Shown here: positions 7,468-15,955 of the stretch, in pieces | How positions within the stretch are numbered: the stretch's first letter is position 1 | Layout of the letters: every line of letters starts with the position of its first letter | Assembly (NCBI RefSeq): GCF_016741875.1 | Contig: NZ_JAERRF010000010.1 | Coordinates: 186,001-250,000, forward strand | Direction of reading: 5' to 3' | Source of the DNA: Streptomyces coffeae | Lineage (GTDB): Bacteria; Actinomycetota; Actinomycetes; Streptomycetales; Streptomycetaceae | DNA length: 64,000 bases | The notes under the pieces: model-generated | What the model was told of the DNA's origin: nothing | The model's input: only the letters and a program-made list of their open reading frames with translations | Database searches by the model: none | Position numbers and translations under genes: made by a program

Positions 7468-7530
7468 GAAGTCATCTCATTTGGGGGGTCAGTAGGCTCT
7501 GGCCATGGTGGGGGTCGCTGAGCGGCTGGT
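7468..7530 (+). mobile_element. 5'-end fragment of an IS5-type element
   Basis: Begins GAAGTCATCTCATTTGG, the same terminus as the right end of the IS at 8930-9783, and continues through an ATG reading MVGVAERLV, matching the start of that transposase (MMGIVERLV). Similarity stops at 7530. The fragment is in inverted orientation relative to the larger copy and is not identical to it, so it derives from a related rather than the same insertion. 7531-7727 holds nothing I recognise. Confidence 0.7.
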
Positions 7531-7727
7531 GCTGCTTGCAACACGTCTCTTGGTGTGGCGCTCAACCACCAGACGCGGATGACTCGTGCGCGGGTTGGAG
7601 CGGCAGAGGTGGAGGACCGTCCGGTCTCTCCGGCTCGTGTGACGCGGCGGCGCGGCTTTACGAGACTGTTTCGGGCGCACGGAGACGCGCCCGCCTGGTC
7701 GCGGTACTGGTGGCGCTTGCAGGGCTG

Positions 7728-8852
7728 TCACGGGGGGAACCGCTCCGGGCGGAAGTCCGCGAGCATCTCATTTCTCTCGCCGCTGAGGATCTCCGAAGCA
7801 AGCAGCGGGCCGATTACCGGCCCGAGGGTGATGCCGCTGTGGGATACGGCCTCGTAGTAGCCCGGCACGGACGGCACCGCTCCTACCGAGGGGAATCCGT
7901 CGGCTGGGATGGGCCGGTGGGCTACCCGTGTCTGTGCGATGCGGGCGTTGCCGAGTTCGGGAACGACCTGCCGCGCCGATTCGTGGAGCAGCCGTGCGAG
8001 TTGCGCTGGATCTTCGCCTGTGTCGATGAGTGCGTCGACCTCGCGGCTGTGGAGGACTACCGAAGCGTCTCCGTCAGGACGGATCTCGATGTGCGGTGCG
8101 TGCATGGCCCGGTGAACCGGGACCTGAGTGCAGTCGATCCGGGTGACGGCTCCGGGTTCCCGGCGCATCGGCAAGTGCCGTGCGATGAGCTCGGCGACGT
8201 GGGAGGCGCTGGGGCCTGCTGCGTTCACGACGATGTTGACGTCGAGACAGCTCCCATCAGATAGAGCAACCTTCTGGATGCTCCCGTCGGTACCTGTGTC
8301 GATGTCATAGACCGCGGTGCCGGACCGGAGCTCGGCGCCGGACGCAACGGCCTGGCCGACCAGGCGGCTGACGAGATGACGTCCGTGCACCCAGGCTTCG
8401 TCGGGGTAGAACACGACTGGAACCTCACTGGGCATCGTGAGAGCAGGTTCGAGGCGGCGGCATACCTCGGCCCCCGTGTACACCTCAGCCCGGTAGTCCC
8501 AGTTGGCCAGCTGTTCGGCCGTTTTCAGGAGCTTCGTCTCTGCCGCGGGATCGTCTGCCCAGCGCAGGTGGCCGCTGGGATACCACCATGAGTCTGGCCC
8601 GATGGTCCTGGCAAGCTCACGGTACGCTGCCATGCCCGCGACGTTCAGGTCGAAGTAGGACTTGCGCGTGGTCTTGTTGCTGGCGTTGACCCAGGAGAAA
8701 GACCAGTTGGTGACGCCTTCGCCCGGCTGGCCTGCGTCGATGAAGACCACCTTGGCGCCGTGCCGGGACAGGTTCCAGCCCACGCTGGCTCCGAGGATGC
8801 CCACTCCGATGACAGCAACACGTTCCGGCCGCTTCACGGACCCGGTCCTCAC
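7728..8852 (-). CDS. FAD-dependent oxidoreductase of the D-amino-acid oxidase/glycine oxidase (DAO) family
   Basis: A 374-residue flavoprotein. The N-terminal dinucleotide-binding motif is AVIGVGILGASVGWNLSRHG (residues 13-32) with the acidic strand end VVFIDAGQPGEG. The middle (NIVVNAAGPSASHVAELIA) is the second FAD-contact region, and the C-terminus has VAHRPIPADGFPSVGAVPSV and HSGITLGPVIGPLLASEI, typical of DAO enzymes. Probable reaction: oxidation of a secondary amine or amino acid. An alternative GTG five codons later (VKRPERVAVIG) also has a plausible ribosome-binding site. The gene is isolated and flanked by outward-facing IS5-type ends, so it may have been carried in by them. Substrate unknown. 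Confidence 0.85.
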   Translation of the reverse strand: MRTGSVKRPERVAVIGVGILGASVGWNLSRHGAKVVFIDAGQPGEGVTNWSFSWVNASNKTTRKSYFDLNVAGMAAYRELARTIGPDSWWYPSGHLRWADDPAAETKLLKTAEQLANWDYRAEVYTGAEVCRRLEPALTMPSEVPVVFYPDEAWVHGRHLVSRLVGQAVASGAELRSGTAVYDIDTGTDGSIQKVALSDGSCLDVNIVVNAAGPSASHVAELIARHLPMRREPGAVTRIDCTQVPVHRAMHAPHIEIRPDGDASVVLHSREVDALIDTGEDPAQLARLLHESARQVVPELGNARIAQTRVAHRPIPADGFPSVGAVPSVPGYYEAVSHSGITLGPVIGPLLASEILSGERNEMLADFRPERFPP

Positions 8853-8929
8853 GAACGCCCCCTCCCCAGATTACGGGCGAACTCAACTCCCGTTTCTAGC
8901 ATGCAAGCATGTGGAACGGTGAGCACTAT

Positions 8930-9783
8930 GAGGTCAGCTCATTTGGTGAGCCTGCGGAAGCAGATGAGGGTGCAGGCGATGCTGGTGAAGGCGAGGAAGT
9001 GATCGGCCTTGCGTTCGTAGCGGCGGTGCAGGCGGCGACATGGGGAGCCAGGCCATGGTGCGCTCGATGGTCCAGCGGTGCCGGCCCAGTCGTTGCGAGG
9101 TCTCGACGCCCTTTCGGGCGAGGCGATGCCGGATACCGCGGCTGGATAACCATCGCCGCAGGTGGGCGCAGTCGTATCCCTTGTCCGCGTGGAGCTTGTG
9201 CGGTCTGCGGCGCCGGGGTCCTCGGCGGGAGCGGATGGGCGGGATGCCCGTGACCAGCGGGAGCAGGGCCTGGCTGTCGTGCACGTTGGCGCCGGGGATA
9301 CCGATGGACAGGGGCAGACCGGTCCGCTCGGTGATCAAATGGATCTTTGAGCCGTACTTGCCTCGGTCGACAGGATTCGGACCTGTCAGGTCCCCCTTTT
9401 CAAGGCCCTCATGTTCACCGAGTCGATCGCGCAGCGCGACCAGTCCAGCTCGCCGCGGGAGCCGAGTTCATCCAGGACCAGGCGGTGCAGCTTGGCAAAG
9501 ACCCGGCCTTCGTCCACTCGGCGAAGCGGCGGTGGGCCGTCGCTCCCGAGGGCCCGAACGACGCGGCAGGCAGCTGCTGCCAGGTGCACCCTGACGTGGC
9601 CACGAACACGACGGCGGCCAACACCTCGCGGTCCCCGTGACGGCGTCGGCCACCGCCCTGCGGGCGCGACGGTGCCTCCGGCACCACCCGCTGGAACAAC
9701 TCCCACAACTCGTCCGGCACCAGCCGCTCAACGATCCCCATCACGGTCCTGAGCCTACGGACCCCGCCAAATGAGATGACTTC
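8930..9783 (-). mobile_element. IS5-family insertion sequence, 854 bp, decayed
   Basis: Terminal repeats are GAGGTCAGCTCATTTGG at the left and GAAGTCATCTCATTTGG (inverted) at the right, 15 of 17 matching. A single transposase region fills the element on the minus strand. I could not find a convincing target duplication. The right end is 11 bp from the glycerol kinase stop codon. Confidence 0.82.
8939..9744 (-). pseudogene. IS5-family transposase with several frameshifts
   Basis: Coding similarity passes through several frames. Frame 1: MMGIVERLVPDELWELFQRV and SGCTWQQLPAASFGPSGATA. Frame 2: VFAKLHRLVLDELGSRGELD, WSRCAIDSVNMRALKRG (DDE first Asp). Frame 3: ITERTGLPLSIGIPGANVHD, HADKGYDCAHLRRWLSSRGI, RWTIERTMAWL (C-terminal Glu region). 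Frame 4: CRRLHRRYERKADHFLAFTS to the end. The AAAAGGGGGAC shift between frames 2 and 3 could be a programmed -1 site as in some IS5 subgroups. The shift near 9500 (about one base lost) and the one near 9050 (about two bases lost) are not expected and indicate inactivation. Confidence 0.8.
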
Positions 9784-9794
9784 TAAAGATCAAG

Positions 9795-11312
9795 CTAGCC
9801 CACCTGGACCCAGTCCAGGGTGCGCTGCACGGCCCTCTTCCAGCCCGCGTAGCCCTCCTCGCGCCGCTCATCGCTCCACTCCGGCTCCCACCGCTTGGAC
9901 TCGCTCCAGTGGGAGCGCAGCTCATCGGTGTCCCCCCAGAAACCGGTGGCGAGACCGGCGGCATAGGCGGCGCCCAGCGCGGTGGTCTCGGCCACCACCG
10001 GGCGGCTGACCGGCACCCCCAGCACATCGGCCTGGATCTGCATGCACAGGTCGTTGTCGGTGACCCCGCCGTCCACCCGGAGCACATCGAGATGGATTCC
10101 CGCGTCCTTCTCCATGGCCTCCACCACGTCCCGGCTCTGGTAGCAGATGGCCTCCAGGGTGGCGCGGGCGAGATGGCCATTGGTGTTGTAGCGGGTCAGG
10201 CCGACGATCGCGCCACGGGCGTCGGAGCGCCAGTACGGGGCGAACAGACCGGAGAACGCGGGGACGAAGTACACCCCGCCGTTGTCCTCGACGCTGCGGG
10301 CCAGCCGCTCGCTGGCGGGCGCGTCCTCGATGATCTTCATCTGGTCGCGCAGCCACTGCACGGCCGAGCCGGTCACCGCGATGGAGCCCTCCAGGGCGTA
10401 GACGGCGGGTTCGCCGTCGAACTGGTACGCCACCGTGGTGAGCAGTCCACTGGTCGAACGCACCAGCTCCGTACCGGTGTTGAGGACCAGGAAGTTGCCG
10501 GTGCCGTAGGTGTTCTTGGCCTCGCCGGGGCTGAAGCACACCTGGCCGACGGTGGCCGCCTGCTGGTCACCGAGAACACCGGTGATGGGGGTCGCGGTGC
10601 GCAGCGGGCGGGTGGTACGTGCCTGGCCGTACGCCTCGGCGTGGGAGGAGGGGTTGATCGTCGGCAGCATGGCCCGTGGAATGCCGAAGATCTCCAGCAG
10701 TTCGTCGTCCCAGTCCAGCGTCTCCAGGTTCATCAGCATGGTGCGGCTGGCGTTGGTGACATCGGTGGCGTGGATTCCGCCGCCGGGGCCGCCGGTGAGG
10801 TTCCACAGCACCCAGGCGTCGGTGTTGCCGAAGAGCGCGTGGCCGCGTTCGGCCGCCTCGCGGACGCCCTCGACGTTGTCCAGAATCCATTTGATCTTGC
10901 CGCCGGAGAAGTAGGTGGCGGGGGGCAGTCCGGCCTTGCGACGGATGACCTCGCCGTGACCGTCCCGTTCGAGGGCGGCGGCGATGGTGTCGGTGCGGGT
11001 GTCCTGCCAGACGATGGCGTTGTGGTACGGCTGGCCGTTGCGCGGATCCCAGATGACGGTGGTCTCGCGCTGGTTGGTGATGCCGATGGCGACCAGGTCG
11101 GCGGGTGAGAGCCCGCCGGTGCGGATGGCGTTCTGCATCACGGAGTTGGTGCGTTCCCAGATCTCCACCGGGTCGTGCTCGACCCACCCCGAGCGCGGCA
11201 GGATCTGGTGGTGCTCCAGCTGGTACCTCGCCACTTCGCTGCCGTCGTGGTCGAAGATCATGAAGCGGGTGCTGGTGGTCCCCTGGTCCACCGCTCCGAC
11301 GAATTCCGGCAT
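9795..11312 (-). CDS. glpK: Glycerol kinase
   Basis: ATP-dependent phosphorylation of glycerol to sn-glycerol 3-phosphate in the cytoplasm; 505 residues, the normal family length. FGGY-kinase features: N-terminal phosphate-binding DQGTTSTRFMIFDHDG (residue 9), ITNQRETTVIWD, the glycerol-contact segment AIVWQDTRTD, GDQQAATVGQ, YGTGNFLVLNTG, FVPAFSGLFAPYW and the adenosine site DGGVTDNDLCMQIQADV. The glycerol facilitator gene lies 36 bp upstream on the same strand, so this is a glpFK operon. No regulator of the GylR type adjoins it. The 3' end is 11 bp from an IS5 terminus, but the reading frame appears complete. Confidence 0.97.
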   Translation of the reverse strand: MPEFVGAVDQGTTSTRFMIFDHDGSEVARYQLEHHQILPRSGWVEHDPVEIWERTNSVMQNAIRTGGLSPADLVAIGITNQRETTVIWDPRNGQPYHNAIVWQDTRTDTIAAALERDGHGEVIRRKAGLPPATYFSGGKIKWILDNVEGVREAAERGHALFGNTDAWVLWNLTGGPGGGIHATDVTNASRTMLMNLETLDWDDELLEIFGIPRAMLPTINPSSHAEAYGQARTTRPLRTATPITGVLGDQQAATVGQVCFSPGEAKNTYGTGNFLVLNTGTELVRSTSGLLTTVAYQFDGEPAVYALEGSIAVTGSAVQWLRDQMKIIEDAPASERLARSVEDNGGVYFVPAFSGLFAPYWRSDARGAIVGLTRYNTNGHLARATLEAICYQSRDVVEAMEKDAGIHLDVLRVDGGVTDNDLCMQIQADVLGVPVSRPVVAETTALGAAYAAGLATGFWGDTDELRSHWSESKRWEPEWSDERREEGYAGWKRAVQRTLDWVQVG

Positions 11313-11348
11313 CCGTCCGCCGCCTTTCGTGGATGGGTCCGGCCCGGC

Positions 11349-12197
11349 TCAGCTCTCGGGAGCGGGGGTGCGTCCCACTTCCTGCGGGCCGGGGACCGGG
11401 AGGAAACGGCTGATCAGGACCTTGTACAGGGCCGCGCCGACCAGTCCGCCGACCAGCGGTCCGACGATGGGCACCCAGAAGTAGAAATTCCCGTACTGGT
11501 CCCGCCAGGCGGTGTGGTAGCCGGTGAGGTAGCTGGCCAGCCGGGGGCCGAAGTCACGGGCCGGGTTGATGGCGTATCCGGCGTCGGCGCCCCACGCCAT
11601 GCCGATTCCGACCACGATGAGGCCGATGATGAACGGACCCAGATTGGCCTGCGGGGGCGTGTTCAGCAGATCGGTGACGGCGAAGATGAGGAGCACCAGG
11701 ATGGCGGTGCCGATGATCTGGTCGCGCAGCGCACCCCATTCGCTCACCGGGAGCGAGCCGTTGCCCGGCAGGGTGGAGAACACGAACTGGGTCTTGAAGG
11801 TGTGCTTCGGGTCGGCGCCCGCCAGCACCTCGGTGTAGTTCCAGCGCACCAGCAGCGCGGCGACGAACGCACCGAGCGTCTGGGCCAGGGTGTACGGCAG
11901 CACCTTGCTCCAGGGGAAGCCCTTGAAGGCCGCGAGGGAAAGGGTGACCGCCGGGTTGATATGCGCACCGCTGAGCCGTGCCGCGACATAGACACCCAGG
12001 GTGACGCCGAGCCCCCAGCCCCAGGCGATGGAGTCGTGGTCACCGAGCGCGCCCGGTGGTTTGGTGAGCGCGCCGGCCGCCACCACCTGCGCCACCACAC
12101 CGCAGCCGAAGAGGATCAGCACCATCGTCCCGGCGAACTCCGCGGAGAGTTCGCCGATCAGTCCCGAGCGCCGGCCCTGCTCCTTCTCCTCCGTCAT
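11349..12197 (-). CDS. glpF: Aquaglyceroporin / glycerol facilitator (MIP family)
   Basis: Membrane channel of 282 residues for glycerol and small polyols. Six hydrophobic segments are visible with two half-helices carrying the NPA boxes HINPAVTLSLAAF (~85) and AINPARDFGPRLASY (~210). The aspartate after the second NPA (NPARDFGP) marks the glycerol-conducting subgroup. I use the ATG of MTEEKEQGRRSG; a longer start would translate a tandem repeat upstream. First gene of an operon with glycerol kinase, supplying its substrate. Confidence 0.95.
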   Translation of the reverse strand: MTEEKEQGRRSGLIGELSAEFAGTMVLILFGCGVVAQVVAAGALTKPPGALGDHDSIAWGWGLGVTLGVYVAARLSGAHINPAVTLSLAAFKGFPWSKVLPYTLAQTLGAFVAALLVRWNYTEVLAGADPKHTFKTQFVFSTLPGNGSLPVSEWGALRDQIIGTAILVLLIFAVTDLLNTPPQANLGPFIIGLIVVGIGMAWGADAGYAINPARDFGPRLASYLTGYHTAWRDQYGNFYFWVPIVGPLVGGLVGAALYKVLISRFLPVPGPQEVGRTPAPES

Positions 12198-12241
12198 GGG
12201 CCCATGGTGTGCGCGGCGCGGGCGGAACGGCGCTTTCTGCT

Positions 12242-12304
12242 GGGCCGTACGGGGCATGGGGCAGCACCCGGGGCCGTACGGGGCATGGGGCAGCACCCGG
12301 GGCC
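12242..12304. repeat. 29-bp direct tandem repeat, about 2.2 copies
   Basis: The unit GGGCCGTACGGGGCATGGGG plus CAGCACCCG (12242-12270) is repeated exactly at 12271-12299 and begins a third time. It lies between the facilitator start and the phosphoketolase stop. No open frame of its own is supported. Confidence 0.8.
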
Positions 12305-12335
12305 GGCGCGGCTCCCGGTGCCCCCGTGCGGTGGC

Positions 12336-14720
12336 TCATCCGCTCCAGGACCACTCCGCCACTTCGGGCATGTCGGTGCCGTGTTCGCGGATCCACGCGT
12401 GGTGGCGGGTGCGCGCGTCCTGCATCCGCTGGCGTACGGCGACGGCACGCACCCCGAGGCCCGGGGTGCGGTCGATGACGTCCATCACCAGCCGGTAGCG
12501 GTCCAGGTCGTTGCGGACGACCATGTCGAAGGGCGTGGTGGTGGTGCCCGACTCCAGATAGCCGCGCACATGCAGCTCCGGGTGGACGGTCCGGCGGTAG
12601 GCCAGCCGGTGCACCAGCCACGGATAGCCGTGATAGGCGAAGATGACCGGCCGGTCGCGGGTGAAGAGGGCGTCGAACTCGGCGTCCGGCATCCCGTGCG
12701 GATGTTCCTTCCGGGGCAGCAGCCGGGTCATGTCGACGACGTTGACCACGCGCACCGCCACATCGGGCAGATGGCGGCGGAGGATCCCGGCGGCGGCCAG
12801 GACCTCCTGGGTGGGGACGTCGCCCGCGCAGGCCAGCACCACATCGGGTTCGCCGGTGCCGTTCTCGGTGCCCGCCCAGTCCCAGCTTCCGGCGCCGCGG
12901 GCGCAGTGGGCACGGGCCTGGTCGAGGTCCAGCCAGTCGAAGCACGGCTGTTTGCCCGCGACGACGACATTGACGTAGTCCCGGCTGCGCAGCACATGGT
13001 CGGCCACACAGAGCAGCGTGTTGGCGTCCGGCGGCAGATAGACCCGCACCACCTCGGGGCTCTTGTTGAGCACATGGTCCACGAAGCCGGGGTCCTGGTG
13101 CGAGAAGCCGTTGTGGTCCTGCCGCCAGACATGCGAGGTCAGCAGGTAGTTGAGGGAGGCCACCGGGCGCCGCCACGGCAGCGCCCGGGACACCTTCAGC
13201 CACTTGATGTGCTGGTTGACCATGGAGTCGACGATGTGCACGAACGCCTCGTAGCAGGAGAACAGCCCGTGGCGTCCGGTGAGCAGATAGCCCTCCAGCC
13301 ATCCCTGGCAGACGTGTTCGGAGAGGATCTCCATGACCCGGCCATGCCGGTTCAGATGCTCATCCGTGGTCAGGGTCTCTTCCTGCCACGCCTTTCCGGT
13401 GGCCCGGAACAGGGCCTGGAGCCGGTTGGAGGCGGTCTCGTCCGGGCCGACGACCCGGAAGTCGCGGCGGTCGCCGCTGTCCTCCATGACCCGCTCCAGG
13501 AGGTCGCCGAGCACCCGGGTGGGCTCGTGCAGCGTCACCCCGGGCTTCTCGACGGGGACCGCGTACCGCTCCAGGTCGGGCAGGGGCAGATCGCGCACCA
13601 GCAGTCCGCCGTTGGCGTGCGGATTGGCGCCCAGCCGTCGCCGCCCGTCGGGGACGCAGGCCAGCACCTCCGGCCGGGGCCGCCCGTCGTCGTCGAAGAG
13701 TTCCTCGGGCCGGTAGGAGCGCAACCACCGCTCCAACTGCCGCAGATGCTCCGGGTTCTCCCGTACGCCCGGCAGCGGGACCTGGTGGGAGCGCCAGGTG
13801 GCCTCTACCGGGACGCCGTCGACTTCGGCGGGCCCGGTCCAGCCCTTGGGGGTGCGCAGCACGATCACCGGCCAGCGCGGACGTTCGCCGACGCCCTCCT
13901 CCCGGGCGGTGCGCTGGAGCAGGGCGATCCGGTCGAGTGCCTGGTCCATGGCCCGGGCCAGGTCCCGGTGGACCTGGAGCGGTTCGTCGCCGGACACCTC
14001 GATCGGCTCATGGCCGTATCCCCGCAGCAGATCGTCCAGTTCGGGCCCGGGGAGGCGGGCGAGCACCGTGGGGTTGGCGATCTTGTAGCCGTTGAGGTGG
14101 AGGATGGGCAGTACGGCGCCGTCGTGAACCGGGTCGAGGAACTTGTTCGCGTGCCAGGAGGCGGCCAGCGGTCCGGTCTCGGCCTCGCCGTCGCCGATGA
14201 CGCAGGCGACGAGGAGGCCGGGGTTGTCCAGGGCCGCGCCGTAGGCGTGGGCGAGCGAGTAGCCGAGCTCACCGCCCTCGTGGATGGAGCCGGGGGTCTC
14301 GGGGGCGACATGGCTGGGCACCCCGCCGGGGAAGGAGAACTGGCGGAAGAGGCGAGCCATGCCCGCCGCGTCCCGGCCGACGTCGGGGTAGACCTCGGCG
14401 TAGCTGCCGTCCAGCCAGGAGCCCGCGAGCACCGCCGGGCCGCCGTGCCCCGGGCCCCATACGCAGATGGCGTCCAGGTCGCGGGCCTTGATGACCCGGT
14501 TGAGATGGGTGTGGACGAGGTTGAGCCCGGGTGAGGTGCCCCAGTGGCCCAGCAGCCGGGGCTTGATGTGGTCGGGGCGCAGCGGCTCGGTCAGCAGTGG
14601 GTTGGCCAGCAGATAGATCTGGCCGGCCGCGAGGTAGTTCGCGGCCCTCCAGTGGGCGTCCAGGGCGTGCAGTTCGTCGGCGGCGAGCCCGCTCGCCGCC
14701 GAGGTCGGTACGTCTGGCAT
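12336..14720 (-). CDS. Phosphoketolase (xylulose-5-phosphate/fructose-6-phosphate)
   Basis: Thiamine-diphosphate enzyme of 794 residues that splits xylulose 5-P (and often fructose 6-P) with phosphate to acetyl-phosphate. Features in order: GHWGTSPGLNLVHTHLNRVI (~45), GPGHGGPAV (~75), PSHVAPETPGSIHEGGELGY (~140), the ThDP motif CVIGDGEAETGPLAASWHAN-KF region (~175), then the central domain YEAFVHIVDSMVNQH and NDHNGFSHQD-type segment (DHNGFSHQDPGFVDH, ~505). The C-terminal domain has YHGYPWLVHRLAYRR. Length and order match the family. ATG MPDVPTSAASG is taken; further upstream is low-complexity. Its place beside stress proteins suggests a role in carbon flux or ATP supply when respiration is limited. 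Confidence 0.96.
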   Translation of the reverse strand: MPDVPTSAASGLAADELHALDAHWRAANYLAAGQIYLLANPLLTEPLRPDHIKPRLLGHWGTSPGLNLVHTHLNRVIKARDLDAICVWGPGHGGPAVLAGSWLDGSYAEVYPDVGRDAAGMARLFRQFSFPGGVPSHVAPETPGSIHEGGELGYSLAHAYGAALDNPGLLVACVIGDGEAETGPLAASWHANKFLDPVHDGAVLPILHLNGYKIANPTVLARLPGPELDDLLRGYGHEPIEVSGDEPLQVHRDLARAMDQALDRIALLQRTAREEGVGERPRWPVIVLRTPKGWTGPAEVDGVPVEATWRSHQVPLPGVRENPEHLRQLERWLRSYRPEELFDDDGRPRPEVLACVPDGRRRLGANPHANGGLLVRDLPLPDLERYAVPVEKPGVTLHEPTRVLGDLLERVMEDSGDRRDFRVVGPDETASNRLQALFRATGKAWQEETLTTDEHLNRHGRVMEILSEHVCQGWLEGYLLTGRHGLFSCYEAFVHIVDSMVNQHIKWLKVSRALPWRRPVASLNYLLTSHVWRQDHNGFSHQDPGFVDHVLNKSPEVVRVYLPPDANTLLCVADHVLRSRDYVNVVVAGKQPCFDWLDLDQARAHCARGAGSWDWAGTENGTGEPDVVLACAGDVPTQEVLAAAGILRRHLPDVAVRVVNVVDMTRLLPRKEHPHGMPDAEFDALFTRDRPVIFAYHGYPWLVHRLAYRRTVHPELHVRGYLESGTTTTPFDMVVRNDLDRYRLVMDVIDRTPGLGVRAVAVRQRMQDARTRHHAWIREHGTDMPEVAEWSWSG

Positions 14721-14861
14721 GGGCCTCTCTCCCTCGTAGGGTCTCCGGATGGGTACCCGCTGCCGGGCCGCCGCTCGTCCCGCGGCCGGGTGTGCCCTTC
14801 GTCCGTGTTCCACCGGGCGTCCGTGTCCCTGCGCGCGTCCGTGTTCCCTGCGCGCGGAACG

Positions 14862-15743
14862 TCATGTCCGCTCGGGGACGACCGCCACCGGACACGGCGC
14901 ATGGTGCAGCGCCGTGTGGGCGACCAGTCCGAGCTGGAGCCCCGCGATGTGGCCGTGGCGCCGGTAGGCGCCGACGACCAGCAGATCGGCGGTGGCCGCC
15001 GCGTGCAGCAGCGCCTTGCGGGCCGGTCCTTCGACGGTCTCGCGGCGGACGACGACCTTGGGGTGGTCCCGTTCGGGGACCCGCAGGGCGTCGTCGAGGG
15101 CCCGCTCGGCGCGGGCCCAGTGGGCGCGGACCGGATCGCCGTAGATCATCAGGTCGTCCGTGATCTCACCGGCCGGGCACCGCCAGGCCCGTACGGCGGC
15201 CAGCTCGCGGCCGCCCGCCTCGGCCTCGCGGAAGGCGTATCGCAGGGCGGGCGCCGCCTCACCGCCGGGCTCATCCACACCGAGCACGATCCGGCCGAAG
15301 GAACCGCGCCGGTTGGGCGTCCCGCCCCGGACGACGGTGACCGGGCAGGGAGCACGGGCGGCGACCGTCAGGGCGACCGACCCGAGGAGCAGTCCGGAGA
15401 GTTCGCCCCGGCCGCGCGCTCCGGTGACCACGCCGAACGCCTCCTGGCCCGCGCGCAGCAGCACGGACACCGGGTCCTCCGGCACCACCTCGGTGGAGAT
15501 CTTCACATCGGGGCCGCGGCGCCGCGCGCGCTCGGCCGCGGTGTCGGTGATCTGCTCGGACAGCACCCGGTCCCAGGGGCGCTCGGGATCGGTGGCGGGC
15601 CTGATGTGCTCATAGCGCTCCCACAGCGAGCCGTGCACCAGGCGCAGTGGCAGCCGGTGCCGGGCCGCCGCGTCCACCGCCCAGTCCACCGCGTTGAGGC
15701 TGGACTGTGAGCCGTCGACACCCACGATCAGGGGGAGCACCAC
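14862..15743 (-). CDS. Universal stress protein, two tandem Usp domains
   Basis: A 293-residue cytoplasmic protein. Domain 1 (~1-140) begins LPLIVGVDGSQSSLNAVDWA and has the ATP-binding pattern GARGRGELSGLLLGSVALTV. Domain 2 (~150-290) starts RIVLGVDEPGG and ends LVVGAYRRHG with HHAPCPVAVV. Two-domain ATP-binding Usps are typical of the mycobacterial DosR regulon and Streptomyces stress clusters. The start is the first of two adjacent GTG codons, preceded by AAGGACGG. Divergent to a CBS-BON gene with three DosR-box-like repeats between them. Confidence 0.92.
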   Translation of the reverse strand: MVLPLIVGVDGSQSSLNAVDWAVDAAARHRLPLRLVHGSLWERYEHIRPATDPERPWDRVLSEQITDTAAERARRRGPDVKISTEVVPEDPVSVLLRAGQEAFGVVTGARGRGELSGLLLGSVALTVAARAPCPVTVVRGGTPNRRGSFGRIVLGVDEPGGEAAPALRYAFREAEAGGRELAAVRAWRCPAGEITDDLMIYGDPVRAHWARAERALDDALRVPERDHPKVVVRRETVEGPARKALLHAAATADLLVVGAYRRHGHIAGLQLGLVAHTALHHAPCPVAVVPERT

Positions 15744-15817
15744 CGTATCCACCGTCCTTCGCAGTGGCCTTCGCCGTCCGACGTCCCCACCCTCCCGCCG
15801 TCCGGCCCCGGGCGCGA

Positions 15818-15879
15818 GGGGCGCTTCGGCCCCGGCGGGGGTCGTTCGGCCCAGACCGCCGGGTCGGGCCGGTCGGCCC
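15818..15879. promoter_or_regulatory. Three DosR/OsdR-box-like 14-mers between Usp and CBS genes
   Basis: GGGCGCTTCGGCCC (15819-15832), GGGTCGTTCGGCCC (15839-15852) and GGGCCGGTCGGCCC (15866-15879) share the pattern GGG-N5/6-CGGCCC. The mycobacterial DosR consensus core is GGGACTWWAGTCCC, also 14 nt, and natural sites often end CGGCCC. Three copies in 61 bp, between two divergent stress genes, make a strong candidate regulatory cluster. The high GC content raises the chance background. Confidence 0.6.
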
Positions 15880-15955
15880 CGAGCGGACCCCGGGCAGCCC
15901 ATGAGGGCGAAGGGGGTGCCATCGGAGGCTGGAGACAGGATCCGGGGAGGCAGGG

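Noticed and set aside
7489..7731. 80-codon minus-strand frame between IS fragment and the oxidoreductase
   Set aside because: No ribosome-binding site, no family similarity, overlaps the IS fragment.
11175..14534. 1119-codon plus-strand frame opposite glpK/glpF and phosphoketolase
   Set aside because: Antisense to three well-supported genes; the pattern follows complementary third-position GC bias.
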